Positions 24,015-32,021 of a DNA stretch of 48,298 nucleotides are shown piece after piece. Every line of letters begins with the position of its first letter. The stretch's first letter is position 1. Origin of the DNA: Chloroflexota bacterium. GTDB taxonomy: Bacteria > Chloroflexota > Anaerolineae > Anaerolineales > Anaerolineaceae. Below the pieces are notes generated by a model. The model saw only the letters and a list, made by a program, of their open reading frames with translations, had not been told where the DNA came from and did no database searches. A program made the position numbers and the translations under genes. Location: positions 1 to 48,298 of the forward strand of contig JAJFTV010000123.1 of assembly GCA_021372725.1 (NCBI GenBank), read 5' to 3'.

Positions 24015-24659
24015 ATGAGTGATGAGGTTATGGAATTAATTGCCAGTCAGGTAAAAGTTTGCACAAAATGCGTTTTGCACTACTCCCGTAAAAACGCCGT
24101 CCCTGGTTCGGGACCATCGCATACTGAGTTCATGTTCATCGGTGAAGGACCGGGATTTCATGAAAATGAAAAAGGGCTGCCATTTGTCGGGCCGGCCGGT
24201 AAATTTCTGGATGAGTTGCTGGAAAAAGGTGGATTGGCTCGAAATACGGTTTTTATTACCAATGTCGTCAAGTGCCGTCCGCCAGAAAACCGCGACCCCT
24301 TACCCGAGGAACTACTGGCTTGCAATGATTATCTGGATCGCCAGATTGCAGCCATCAATCCACTGGTGATTGTCACGCTGGGACGCTTTTCCATGGCTAA
24401 ATTCATGCCCTATGCCAAAATCAGCGAAGTGCATGGAAAAGCCCAATGGATCAATGGTCGCCTGATTGTACCCATGTACCACCCCGCAGCAGCACTGCAC
24501 CAACCAAAATGGCGCCCAACCTTGATGGATGACTTCTCCCGCCTTCCTGCGTGGATTGAAAAAGCTCACAAAAACAAACCGGCCGGTTCCAAAGTGATTG
24601 AAACACCCCCCGAAAAAAAACCGGACGAGGACGAACCCGAACAATTGAGCTTGTTCTGA
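24015..24659 (+). CDS. Type-4 uracil-DNA glycosylase (Fe-S), 214 aa
   Basis: Removes uracil from DNA as the first step of base-excision repair. The four cluster-binding cysteines are visible: C16 and C19 (CTKC), C87 (VVKCRPP) and C103. The active-site motif is GEGPGFHENEKGLPFVG and the late motif is MYHPAAAL. The C-terminal ~30 residues are Lys/Pro/Glu-rich and probably disordered. GGAGAGGAG precedes ATG 24015. Confidence 0.93.
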   Translation: MSDEVMELIASQVKVCTKCVLHYSRKNAVPGSGPSHTEFMFIGEGPGFHENEKGLPFVGPAGKFLDELLEKGGLARNTVFITNVVKCRPPENRDPLPEELLACNDYLDRQIAAINPLVIVTLGRFSMAKFMPYAKISEVHGKAQWINGRLIVPMYHPAAALHQPKWRPTLMDDFSRLPAWIEKAHKNKPAGSKVIETPPEKKPDEDEPEQLSLF

Positions 24660-24672
24660 TTACCGTTATAAT
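24645..24672 (+). promoter_or_regulatory. Candidate promoter of the polysaccharide operon
   Basis: TTGAGC (24645-24650), a 16-nt spacer and TATAAT (24667-24672) overlap the end of the glycosylase gene and lie 32 nt before the UDP-sugar dehydrogenase ATG. Confidence 0.6.
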
Positions 24673-24704
24673 TATCCAAAATTTGTGATAAGAAGGATTG
24701 GAAT

Positions 24705-26018
24705 ATGAATATCGCGGATGCGTTATGTCAGGATCTAAAAAACAAAACCGCCAAGGTTGCAGTACTTGGTCTTGGTTATGTAGGATTACCTTTCGCAGTC
24801 GTTTTCGCTGAAGCAGGATTTCAGGTAACGGGCATTGATCCGGATGCGCGGAAAGTGAACAGCCTTAACCGCGGGGAAAGTTATGTACAGGATGTTCCCC
24901 AGGAACGATTGGCCAGACTGGTAAAATCAGGTTTTCTCAAGGCAACCACTGATTATTCTGTTCTTAAAGAGATGCAGGCAGTCAGTATTTGCGTGCCCAC
25001 GCCCCTCAGTAAAGCCGGTGACCCGGATCTTTCCTTCATCGTCTCAGCCGCCGACAGCCTGGCAGAATACATGCATTCAGGGCTGGTCATCGTCCTTGAA
25101 TCAACCACCTTCCCTGGAACCACTCGTGATCTTATTCTGCCCAAGCTGGCAAAAGAACAGTTCGAAGTCGGGAAAGATTTCTTTCTGGCATTCTCACCTG
25201 AAAGAGTTGATCCCGGCCGTACAGACTGGACGACAAAGAACACCCCCAAAGTCATCGGTGGTATCACCCCGGCCTGCCTGGAGGTTTCCAAAACCTGGTA
25301 CAGCCAGGCAATCGATACGGTTGTACCGGTTTCGTCCGCCGAAGTCGCCGAAATGGCAAAACTGCTCGAAAATACATTTCGGATGATCAATATCGGCATG
25401 GTCAACGAGTTGGCAATGATTTGTGACCGTCTGAATGTGGATGTCTGGGATGTCATCGACGCTGCCGCCACAAAACCGTTTGGCTTTATGAAGTTCCTGC
25501 CGGGTCCGGGTCTTGGCGGTCACTGTATTCCTGTCGATCCGCTGTATCTGTCCTGGAAAATGCGCTCACTTAATTACACGGCGCGTTTTATCGACCTGGC
25601 TTCTGAAATCAATATGACCATGCCATACTTTGTCGTAAACAAAGTACAGGATGCCATGAATGAGATCGGCTTGCCGCTCAAGGATCATCACATACTAATC
25701 CTGGGCGCTGCCTATAAACCCGATGTAGATGATCTGCGCGAAAGCAAGGCACTGGATGTAATCGGCCTGCTAAGACGCAAGGGAGCTTTTGTTGAGTACA
25801 ATGATCCCTACATTCCGCATATTGCGCACGAAGACTGGGCTCTCGACTCCATCAAGAATTTAAGCGAAGCATTACAGAAAGCGGATTGTGTTGTGATCAT
25901 CACCAACCACAGCGCCTACGATTATCAGGAGATTCTGCAAACCTCCCGCCTTATCGTAGATACCCGCAATGCCATCGGGGAGCCTGGGCGAGGGAATCCA
26001 AAAGTTGTGAGGTTGTAA
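24705..26018 (+). CDS. UDP-sugar 6-dehydrogenase (UDP-GlcNAc 6-dehydrogenase, WbpA-like)
   Basis: Oxidises C6 of a UDP-sugar to the uronic acid in two NAD+-dependent steps. Three domains are seen: an NAD-binding Rossmann fold with GLGYVG (22-27); a central domain with SPERVDPGR and the catalytic Cys274 in PGPGLGGHCIPVDP; and a C-terminal UDP-binding domain with ILGAAYKPDVDDLRES. The KPFGFMKFLPGPGLGGHC context resembles WbpA/TviB-type enzymes that use UDP-N-acetylhexosamine more than plain UDP-glucose dehydrogenases. It starts a four-gene operon with an epimerase, flippase and glycosyltransferase, so the product probably becomes a uronic-acid residue of a surface glycan. Confidence 0.9.
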   Translation: MNIADALCQDLKNKTAKVAVLGLGYVGLPFAVVFAEAGFQVTGIDPDARKVNSLNRGESYVQDVPQERLARLVKSGFLKATTDYSVLKEMQAVSICVPTPLSKAGDPDLSFIVSAADSLAEYMHSGLVIVLESTTFPGTTRDLILPKLAKEQFEVGKDFFLAFSPERVDPGRTDWTTKNTPKVIGGITPACLEVSKTWYSQAIDTVVPVSSAEVAEMAKLLENTFRMINIGMVNELAMICDRLNVDVWDVIDAAATKPFGFMKFLPGPGLGGHCIPVDPLYLSWKMRSLNYTARFIDLASEINMTMPYFVVNKVQDAMNEIGLPLKDHHILILGAAYKPDVDDLRESKALDVIGLLRRKGAFVEYNDPYIPHIAHEDWALDSIKNLSEALQKADCVVIITNHSAYDYQEILQTSRLIVDTRNAIGEPGRGNPKVVRL

Positions 26019-26019
26019 A

Positions 26020-26991
26020 ATGCCAAAAATTCTGGTGGCTGGAGCGGCCGGCTTCATCGGCGCAAAAGTTTGTGAGATACTCATCAAAGACGGATACCAG
26101 GTTATTGGTGTGGACAATATCAACGACGCCTATGACACACGGTTGAAGTTCTGGCGTTTGGAGCGATTAACCAAAATGGAGGGTTTCACCTTCCACCATC
26201 TGAATATTTGTGATTTGGCATCACTGGAAAGCATGAATACCGGAAAGCTGGATGCGGTCATCAATCTGGCAGCCAGAGCCGGTGTGCGCGCCAGTACAGA
26301 GGATCCCTGGGAATTCTTTAATACCAATCTGACCGGCACATTGAATCTGCTCGAGTTATGCCGGAGGTATGATATACCCAAGATCGTTCTGGCATCCACA
26401 TCCAGCATATACGGAAAGGACGCTCCTCTGCCCACACCTGAAACAGCCGACAGCAGTCACCCGCTGCAACCCTACGCAGCCAGTAAAAAAGCGGCTGAAG
26501 CATTGTGTTACTCTTATCATTACCTGTATGGAATTGATACCACGATCTTTCGTTATTTCACCGTTTACGGCCCTGCCGGCCGGCCGGATATGGTCATGTT
26601 CCGGTTCTTGCAGTGGATCAATGAAGGAAGACCTGTCCGCCTGAACGGCAGTGGAGAACAAACCAGGGGGTTCACTTATATCGATGACATTGCCCGCGGT
26701 ACCATTTTAGGGCTCAAGCCCGTCGGATATGAGATCATTAACCTGGGTGGGCATGAAAGCATCAGCATAAATGATATGATTGCCATTCTGGAAGAATACA
26801 CCGGCAAAAAAGCGCAGGTGATTCACAGTCTGGTTCACCCGGCAGATATGCTGGCAAACCAGGCAAATGTCGAAAAGGCCGGCCGGTTGTTGGGGTGGGA
26901 GCCGCAGGTGGGTTTACGGGAAGGTATTCAACGGATGACAGACTGGTATCAACAGGAGCGGGATTGGGCAAGCCAGATCATGACAACCTGA
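26020..26991 (+). CDS. NAD-dependent UDP-sugar 4-epimerase, 323 aa
   Basis: Extended short-chain dehydrogenase/reductase. GAAGFIG (8-14) binds NAD, and the catalytic triad is Thr/Ser in STSS (126-129) with Y152 and K156 (YAASK). The stretch YGPAGRPDMVMFRF is characteristic of UDP-glucuronate/UDP-GalA 4-epimerases. It follows the dehydrogenase stop by one base, with GAGG 7 nt before ATG, so it likely interconverts the UDP-uronic acid made by that enzyme. Its last 28 bases overlap the flippase gene. Confidence 0.88.
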   Translation: MPKILVAGAAGFIGAKVCEILIKDGYQVIGVDNINDAYDTRLKFWRLERLTKMEGFTFHHLNICDLASLESMNTGKLDAVINLAARAGVRASTEDPWEFFNTNLTGTLNLLELCRRYDIPKIVLASTSSIYGKDAPLPTPETADSSHPLQPYAASKKAAEALCYSYHYLYGIDTTIFRYFTVYGPAGRPDMVMFRFLQWINEGRPVRLNGSGEQTRGFTYIDDIARGTILGLKPVGYEIINLGGHESISINDMIAILEEYTGKKAQVIHSLVHPADMLANQANVEKAGRLLGWEPQVGLREGIQRMTDWYQQERDWASQIMTT

Positions 26992-28334
26992 AAAAAATAA
27001 AAAACATCTGGCAGTCCGTACGCAGCGACACCCTGCTGCAGCGTGTGCTTAAGAATTCAGGCTATCTATTCTCCAGCAGCAGCCTTGTACTGGGTCTTGC
27101 CATGCTGCAGAGCATCCTGGCAGGTCGTTTGCTTGGGGCTGCGGAGCTGGGTGTACTGGGGTCCATCACAGCCTTTGCCTCGACCATCAACCGGCTGTTT
27201 TCCTTCAGGATGGGCGAGTTGGTGATTAAATATTTGGGGGATTACCTGCCGAATAATGAAAAAGAGCGTGCAGCCGCTTTGATCAAAATTGCCGGGATAA
27301 CCGAGGCCGCCACTTCGATCCTCGCATTCATAATATTGATACTGTTGGCCCCTTTGGGAGCCCGCTTTTTCGCAAAAGACCTGGCATATACTCCCCTTTT
27401 TCGGTTTTATGGTTTTTCTATCTTGGGCGGTCTGATGTCGGAAACTGCAACCGGGGTATTGCAATCGACCGAACGTTTCAAACACCAGGCCTGGATAAAC
27501 CTGGGCCAAAGCATCTTAACGGCAGCAGTGATCCTGGCAGCTTTTCTCTTTAAAGGCGGCCTTTGGTGGGTGGTGAGCGCTTATCTGGTTGGAAAATTAA
27601 TCCTCGGGATTCTTCCGGTGGTGCTGGCCTGGCAAAGTCTTGACCTGAATTTGGGCACCGGCTGGTGGCGAACTCCCATAACAGGTTTACCTCCGTGGAA
27701 GGAATTGCTGCACTTCGCCGTCACCTCCAATTTGAGTGCAACCGTCAACATGCTGGTACGAGACAGCGAGATTCTTTGGGTGGCGTTTTTCCTCAATCCT
27801 ACCGCAGCAGGCTATTACAAGGTGGCCATTGCCATCAGCTCGCTCATCCCCATTCCGGTGACACCGTTTATCAGTGCCACTTTCCCTGAGATTTCGCGCA
27901 GTACGGCTGCGCATGCCTGGCAGGAGTTACTCCGCTTGATAAAGCGGGTGAGTCTGCTCAGTACGGTCATCACAGCCTGTATTTCAGTTTTTTTGGTATT
28001 GTTTGGAAGGATTTTGATCCTGTTTTATGGCGCCGAATTTCTACCGGCATATCCGGCCTTGATGGTACTGCTGGCAGGCTATGCTTTCGGCAACCTGGTA
28101 TTCTGGAACCGCCCGCTGCTGTTGGCGCTTAATCTTCCCGGTTACCCGTTCTGGGTAACATCGATTTGCGGCAGCATAAAAATCCTGTTGACTTTGCTCA
28201 TCATTCCCAGATTCGGTATTATTGGGGCAGCAGCGCTCCTGACAGGGTACTTAATCGTCTCCGGTGGTATCATGGCAGTACGTGGGTTGCAACAGTTGCG
28301 AGCCAATTCCGGTATGGAAAGTAGTACCGCATGA
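26964..28334 (+). CDS. Polysaccharide flippase (Wzx/MOP superfamily), 456 aa
   Basis: Integral membrane protein with about 12-14 hydrophobic segments that moves lipid-linked oligosaccharide across the membrane. The first helix pair (NSGYLFSSSSLVLGLAMLQSIL followed by GAAELGVLGSITAFAS, given here in part) is typical of the family. TTG 26964 is chosen because AGGAG lies 5 nt upstream; this start is inside the epimerase gene in another frame and gives a short basic cytoplasmic leader. Open reading extends to 26895 without homology. The stop overlaps the glycosyltransferase start (ATGA). Confidence 0.88.
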   Translation: MGKPDHDNLKKIKNIWQSVRSDTLLQRVLKNSGYLFSSSSLVLGLAMLQSILAGRLLGAAELGVLGSITAFASTINRLFSFRMGELVIKYLGDYLPNNEKERAAALIKIAGITEAATSILAFIILILLAPLGARFFAKDLAYTPLFRFYGFSILGGLMSETATGVLQSTERFKHQAWINLGQSILTAAVILAAFLFKGGLWWVVSAYLVGKLILGILPVVLAWQSLDLNLGTGWWRTPITGLPPWKELLHFAVTSNLSATVNMLVRDSEILWVAFFLNPTAAGYYKVAIAISSLIPIPVTPFISATFPEISRSTAAHAWQELLRLIKRVSLLSTVITACISVFLVLFGRILILFYGAEFLPAYPALMVLLAGYAFGNLVFWNRPLLLALNLPGYPFWVTSICGSIKILLTLLIIPRFGIIGAAALLTGYLIVSGGIMAVRGLQQLRANSGMESSTA

Positions 28335-29455
28335 AAATTGCATTGATTTCCTCATCCCAGGTGCCTTCCACCACCGCAAACAGTATTCAGGTCATGAAAG
28401 TCTGCCAGTCCATTGCCCGGCTCAACCATGATGTGCGCTTATGGGTGCCAGGCAGCGGTGACACTCCCTGGGCAACCCTGCAATCCCATTACGGCGTGGA
28501 TCAGGAATTCAATATCCAGTGGCAGCCCAGTCAGCAAATCATGAAACGTTATGACCTGGCCATCAGTGCAGTCAGCCAGGCTGCTGCCTGGAAAGCCGAT
28601 CTGGTTTACACGTGGCTCCCTCAAGCGGCTGTGCTGGCTTTGATACGCCGGCTTCCCGCCATCCTTGAAATGCATGACGTTCCCACCGGGCGAATGGGAC
28701 CGCACCTCTTCAAACAATTTGTCCGGCAGCGGGGAAAGAAAAGGATGTTGGTAATCACGCGGGCGCTATATGACAGGCTGCGCAGGGAACATCAGTTTGA
28801 TCTGCCGGAAGATGAATATCGCATTTCACCCAATGGTGCTGATTTGCAGCATTATGTTGATCTTCCGGAACCCGCCGAAGCCCGCCGGCAGTTGGGATTA
28901 AAAGAGGGCATTACAGTAGGGTATACCGGGCATTTTTACAGCGGGCGCGGGATGAATCTGCTGCTCAAGCTGATCCCGCAGTTCCCGGAGATAAACTTCC
29001 TGCTTGTAGGCGGCCAGCCGGAAAAAGTGGTCACCTGGCAGGCATACATGCAGCAATCAGAATACAACAATGTGACCACAAGCGGGTTTGTTGACAACCT
29101 CCATCTTCCGCTGTACCAGGCCGCTGCGGATGTCCTGCTCATGCCGTATGAACAAACGATTGCCGGCAGCAGTGGGGGAAACTCGGCGGATATTTGCAGC
29201 CCGATGAAGATGTTCGATTACCTGGCAGCCGGACGGGCGATATTGACCAGTGACCTGCCGGTTCTGCACGAAGTGCTGAATGAACGAAATGCGGTTTTCT
29301 GCCCCCCCAATGATCTTGAAGCGTGGAAAGATGCTCTGGTTAAACTTGTCAATGATCCGGCAGCTCGCCGCAGCCTGGGGGAACAGGCAAAACGCGATTC
29401 GCAGAAGTACTCATGGGAAGCCAGAGCAAGAAATGCTCTGGAAGGCTTCTGGTGA
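28331..29455 (+). CDS. Family-4 glycosyltransferase, 374 aa
   Basis: GT-B fold retaining glycosyltransferase. The N-terminal domain begins MKIALISSSQVPSTT. The donor-binding C-terminal domain shows GYTGHFYSGRG, LLVGGQPE, and the E-x7-E-type region SPMKMFDYLAAGRAILTSD. Position after a uronic-acid pathway and flippase suggests it adds a sugar to a surface polysaccharide; the acceptor is unknown. It is the last gene of the four-gene operon. A hairpin CCAGAGC/GCTCTGG near its end and a T-run after the stop may help termination. Confidence 0.9.
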   Translation: MKIALISSSQVPSTTANSIQVMKVCQSIARLNHDVRLWVPGSGDTPWATLQSHYGVDQEFNIQWQPSQQIMKRYDLAISAVSQAAAWKADLVYTWLPQAAVLALIRRLPAILEMHDVPTGRMGPHLFKQFVRQRGKKRMLVITRALYDRLRREHQFDLPEDEYRISPNGADLQHYVDLPEPAEARRQLGLKEGITVGYTGHFYSGRGMNLLLKLIPQFPEINFLLVGGQPEKVVTWQAYMQQSEYNNVTTSGFVDNLHLPLYQAAADVLLMPYEQTIAGSSGGNSADICSPMKMFDYLAAGRAILTSDLPVLHEVLNERNAVFCPPNDLEAWKDALVKLVNDPAARRSLGEQAKRDSQKYSWEARARNALEGFW

Positions 29456-29589
29456 TTTTTTCTTCGTAAAAATGCAGAGCCACCGGATAACACAACCGGT
29501 TTTTGATGGATGCCCGCTCTTTGCATCCCCGCAGTGATGCCAATGCTGGAGCCCATACTTTAAATTGTCATTTGCCCTGTCATTTGCCC

Positions 29590-29617
29590 TTGACATAAAT
29601 TCAAAAATGTATAAAAT
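29590..29617 (+). promoter_or_regulatory. Promoter of the pyrimidine operon
   Basis: TTGACA (29590-29595), a 16-nt spacer and TAAAAT (29612-29617) lie upstream of pyrC. They are preceded by a tandem TGTCATTTGCCCT repeat (about 29568-29590). The predicted start is near 29624. Confidence 0.65.
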
Positions 29618-29620
29618 ATC

Positions 29621-29747
29621 ATGCGGTATGCGAACAGGAAACAGAAACGTAACCCGCTTATTGGTCCGAACGAAAATTTTTGTTTCTTTTACCGGTATTT
29701 GAGAGCCAAATGGCTCTCTTTTTTTTATATATACAGGAGGAACCTGC
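29621..29747 (+). promoter_or_regulatory. Candidate pyrimidine attenuator leader with U-rich tract and leader ORFs
   Basis: Between promoter and pyrC, a U-rich stretch (29677-29690, ending TGTTTCTTTT) lies about 10 nt before an intrinsic terminator (29701-29726). Two short reading frames cross it. ATG 29628 encodes 24 residues and stops exactly at the base of the hairpin (TGA 29700-29702). ATG 29621 encodes 50 residues, reads through the hairpin and stops inside pyrC (29771-29773). This resembles the E. coli pyrBI leader, where UTP-dependent pausing couples ribosome position to termination. Neither ATG has a clear ribosome-binding site, and no PyrR-binding motif was found. Confidence 0.5.
29701..29726 (+). 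terminator. Intrinsic terminator/attenuator before pyrC
   Basis: GAGAGCC/GGCTCTC stem with an AAAT loop, followed by eight T. It lies 21 nt before the pyrC ATG and downstream of the pyr promoter, so it can act as an attenuator rather than as the end of the glycosyltransferase gene. Confidence 0.85.
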
Positions 29748-30812
29748 ATGATACAGTTACCAGGTTTGATTGATCCGCATGTTCACCTGCGTGAGCCGGG
29801 CGGAACGCATAAGGAAGATTGGGATACCGGAACCCAGGCTGCCCTCGCAGGCGGCTTCACGATGGTTTTGGCCATGCCAAACACCCAGCCGCCTGTGATG
29901 GATGCGGAAAGCCTGAAAGCGTGCTCCACGCTGGCTGCACAAAAAGCCCGCTGTGATTACGGACTGTATCTGGGCGCATCCCAGGCACCTCTGAGTGCCG
30001 GTGATTTGGCTGCCCTTGCTCCCGACGCGGCCGGATTGAAGATGTATCTCAATCACACTTTCGGCCCGCTGCTCCTGGAGGATATGAGCCTGTGGATGCA
30101 TTACTTCGAGCATACCCCCAAAAACATGCCCATCGCGACTCATGCAGAAGGTCACACCCTGGCGGCGGTCATTCTGATGGCCCAGCTCTACAAACGCCCG
30201 CTGCATCTGTGTCACGTCTCCCGTCGTGATGAAATTCTGGTCATTCGTGAAGCCAAAGAAAAGGGTATTCCGATTACCTGTGAAGTGACTCCGCATCACC
30301 TGTTCCTGACTGAGGAGGATCTGCCCCGAATTGGCAATGCCCGCGGCCAGGTGCGGCCAGATCTGAACACCAAAGCCGACCAGCAGGCGCTTTGGGAGAA
30401 TATCGACGTCATTGACTGCTTCGCTACCGACCATGCTCCGCACACACTGGGGGAAAAAGACGGTCCCAAACCACCCCCCGGTTTCCCCGGGCTTGAAACT
30501 GCCCTGCCGCTGCTGCTGACAGCCGCTGCTGAAGGCCGGTTGACTATCGAGCAGATCATCAGTCGCTGTTACACCAATCCGCGGCGTATATTTCACCTGC
30601 CGGAACAGGCAGAAACCCGTGTGGAGATCGACCCGCTGGCCAAATGGGAGATCAAGGCAGCCAACACATTCACACGCTGCGGATGGACCCCTTTTGAAGG
30701 CATGCAGGTGCAGGGAAAAGTAACCCGTATCACACTGCGAGGCAAAATAGCATATCAAGATGGCCGCATCCTGGCCGAACCGGGATACGGGATGAATATC
30801 AGAAAGAATTAA
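29748..30812 (+). CDS. pyrC: Dihydroorotase, short CAD-like type, 354 aa
   Basis: Closes carbamoyl aspartate to dihydroorotate. Zinc ligands are H11 and H13 (DPHVHLREPG), the carbamylated Lys is K98 (GLKMYLN), the second-zinc His are H132 (THAEGHT) and H156 (LCHVSRR), and the catalytic Asp is D228 (FATDHAPHT). The gene begins directly with MIQLPGLIDPHVHLREPGG, lacking the N-terminal strand domain of long bacterial dihydroorotases, and so resembles the dihydroorotase domain of animal CAD. AGGAGG precedes ATG 29748. It is the first gene of the pyrimidine operon. Confidence 0.95.
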   Translation: MIQLPGLIDPHVHLREPGGTHKEDWDTGTQAALAGGFTMVLAMPNTQPPVMDAESLKACSTLAAQKARCDYGLYLGASQAPLSAGDLAALAPDAAGLKMYLNHTFGPLLLEDMSLWMHYFEHTPKNMPIATHAEGHTLAAVILMAQLYKRPLHLCHVSRRDEILVIREAKEKGIPITCEVTPHHLFLTEEDLPRIGNARGQVRPDLNTKADQQALWENIDVIDCFATDHAPHTLGEKDGPKPPPGFPGLETALPLLLTAAAEGRLTIEQIISRCYTNPRRIFHLPEQAETRVEIDPLAKWEIKAANTFTRCGWTPFEGMQVQGKVTRITLRGKIAYQDGRILAEPGYGMNIRKN

Positions 30813-30844
30813 CTCGACATTTTTTGGCGAAAGGAAATTAATCA

Positions 30845-31831
30845 ATGTATACTCCCCCCAACAAAACCCAAAGTCCGTATTTGCCTTTTGGCGACCGGCA
30901 GGACGCACCATTCTATTTCACCGACATTCTGTCTGTTAAACAATTCCAACGAAAAGACCTGGATTATATTTTTGGCGTTGCGCATGAGATGTCCGAGATG
31001 GTACGCCGGATAGGGACCTTTGACCTGCTCAAAGGAAAGATCCTGGCCAACCTGTTTTACGAACCCTCGACTCGTACCATGTCCTCTTTTACCGCCGCCA
31101 TGGAACGTTTGGGCGGCAGCGTAATTCCGATCAACGAGGTGCGCTATTCGTCGGTCTCCAAAGGCGAATCACTGCCGGATACCGTTCGCACGCTGGAATG
31201 CTATGCGGATGTCATCGTCCTGCGGCATCCTGAGGTGGGTTCTGTAGCCACCGCCGCAAAATTTACCAGGAAGCCCATCATCAATGCCGGTGATGGAATT
31301 GGCGAACACCCTACCCAGGCTCTGCTGGATTTGTTCACCATTCTGGAAGAGCTGGGCCACGTGGATGGCCTGACCATCACCATGCTGGGTGATCTGAAAT
31401 ATGGCCGTACAGTACATTCTCTGTCCCGCTTGTTGAGCCTGTTTGATGTCAAACTGAATTACGTTTCTCCCAAAATCCTGCCCATGCCGGAAGAGGTTGT
31501 CAAAGAGGTTGCTGAAAAGAATATCGTGCAGAAGCAATACAATACGCTCGACCCGGTTTTGGCGGAAACAGATGTTCTGTATGTCACGCGCGTACAGAAG
31601 GAACGCTTTGAAGACCTGGACAGCTACGAAAAGGTCCGCAATGAATTCATCATTTCCCCTGAAGTGATGAAGGGCGCAAAAGAGAAAATGATTGTGATGC
31701 ACCCCCTGCCGAGGGTGGGCGAGATCACCATGGAAGTGGATGATGATCCCCGGGCTGCCTATTTCCGCCAGATGGAATACGGTCTGTATGTGCGGATGGC
31801 ACTGCTGGCCATTGTTCTGGGCAAGGCATAA
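30845..31831 (+). CDS. pyrB: Aspartate carbamoyltransferase catalytic chain, 328 aa
   Basis: Condenses carbamoyl phosphate and aspartate. The phosphate loop is [12 protein letters not shown] (S75-T78), [14 protein letters not shown] follows, and the aspartate-site loop is [10 protein letters not shown] ~25-residue N-terminal extension precedes the core. No pyrI regulatory subunit is nearby. Pairing with a CAD-like dihydroorotase in the order pyrC-pyrB is notable because these two enzymes are fused or complexed in other lineages. AAGGAAA lies upstream of ATG 30845. Confidence 0.96.
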   Translation: MYTPPNKTQSPYLPFGDRQDAPFYFTDILSVKQFQRKDLDYIFGVAHEMSEMVRRIGTFDLLKGKILANLFYEPSTRTMSSFTAAMERLGGSVIPINEVRYSSVSKGESLPDTVRTLECYADVIVLRHPEVGSVATAAKFTRKPIINAGDGIGEHPTQALLDLFTILEELGHVDGLTITMLGDLKYGRTVHSLSRLLSLFDVKLNYVSPKILPMPEEVVKEVAEKNIVQKQYNTLDPVLAETDVLYVTRVQKERFEDLDSYEKVRNEFIISPEVMKGAKEKMIVMHPLPRVGEITMEVDDDPRAAYFRQMEYGLYVRMALLAIVLGKA

Positions 31832-31856
31832 ATTTTGTATCAAAAAGTATTTTGGG

Positions 31857-31950
31857 GCTGTCTCAAAAGTGCAGACAGCTTCCCGGCGGAAGGGGGAGAA
31901 AACCATTTTGTGGGATTTTTTAGCCGTCTCACGGCTAAAAAATCCCACAA
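31857..31950. repeat. Intergenic hairpin repeats between pyrB and pyrF-pyrE
   Basis: Two hairpins fill the 190-nt gap. The first pairs GCTGTCT with AGACAGC (about 31858-31880). Its reverse complement shares CTTTTGAGACAGC with the terminator at 37939-37967. The second is a perfect 18-bp stem, GTGGGATTTTTTAGCCGT / ACGGCTAAAAAATCCCAC (31909-31949). Together with the preceding GGAAGGGGG block it matches the repeat at 18804-18867. There is no T-run directly after the stem, so strong termination within the operon is not expected. Confidence 0.6.
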
Positions 31951-32021
31951 AAATAAAAAAGCTTACAATAGCCGGGAGGGAAATTTGTACCCTGTAAAAA
32001 TATTCCCCGGAAAGGATGATC

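Noticed and set aside
29621..29747. PyrR-binding site in the pyr leader
   Set aside because: No match to the conserved PyrR-binding loop was found; the U-tract/terminator plan fits pyrBI-like control better.
29757..30911. Long open frame (384 codons) on the minus strand
   Set aside because: It is antisense to pyrC, whose motifs are complete. The minus-strand product has no recognisable motif and no ribosome-binding site.
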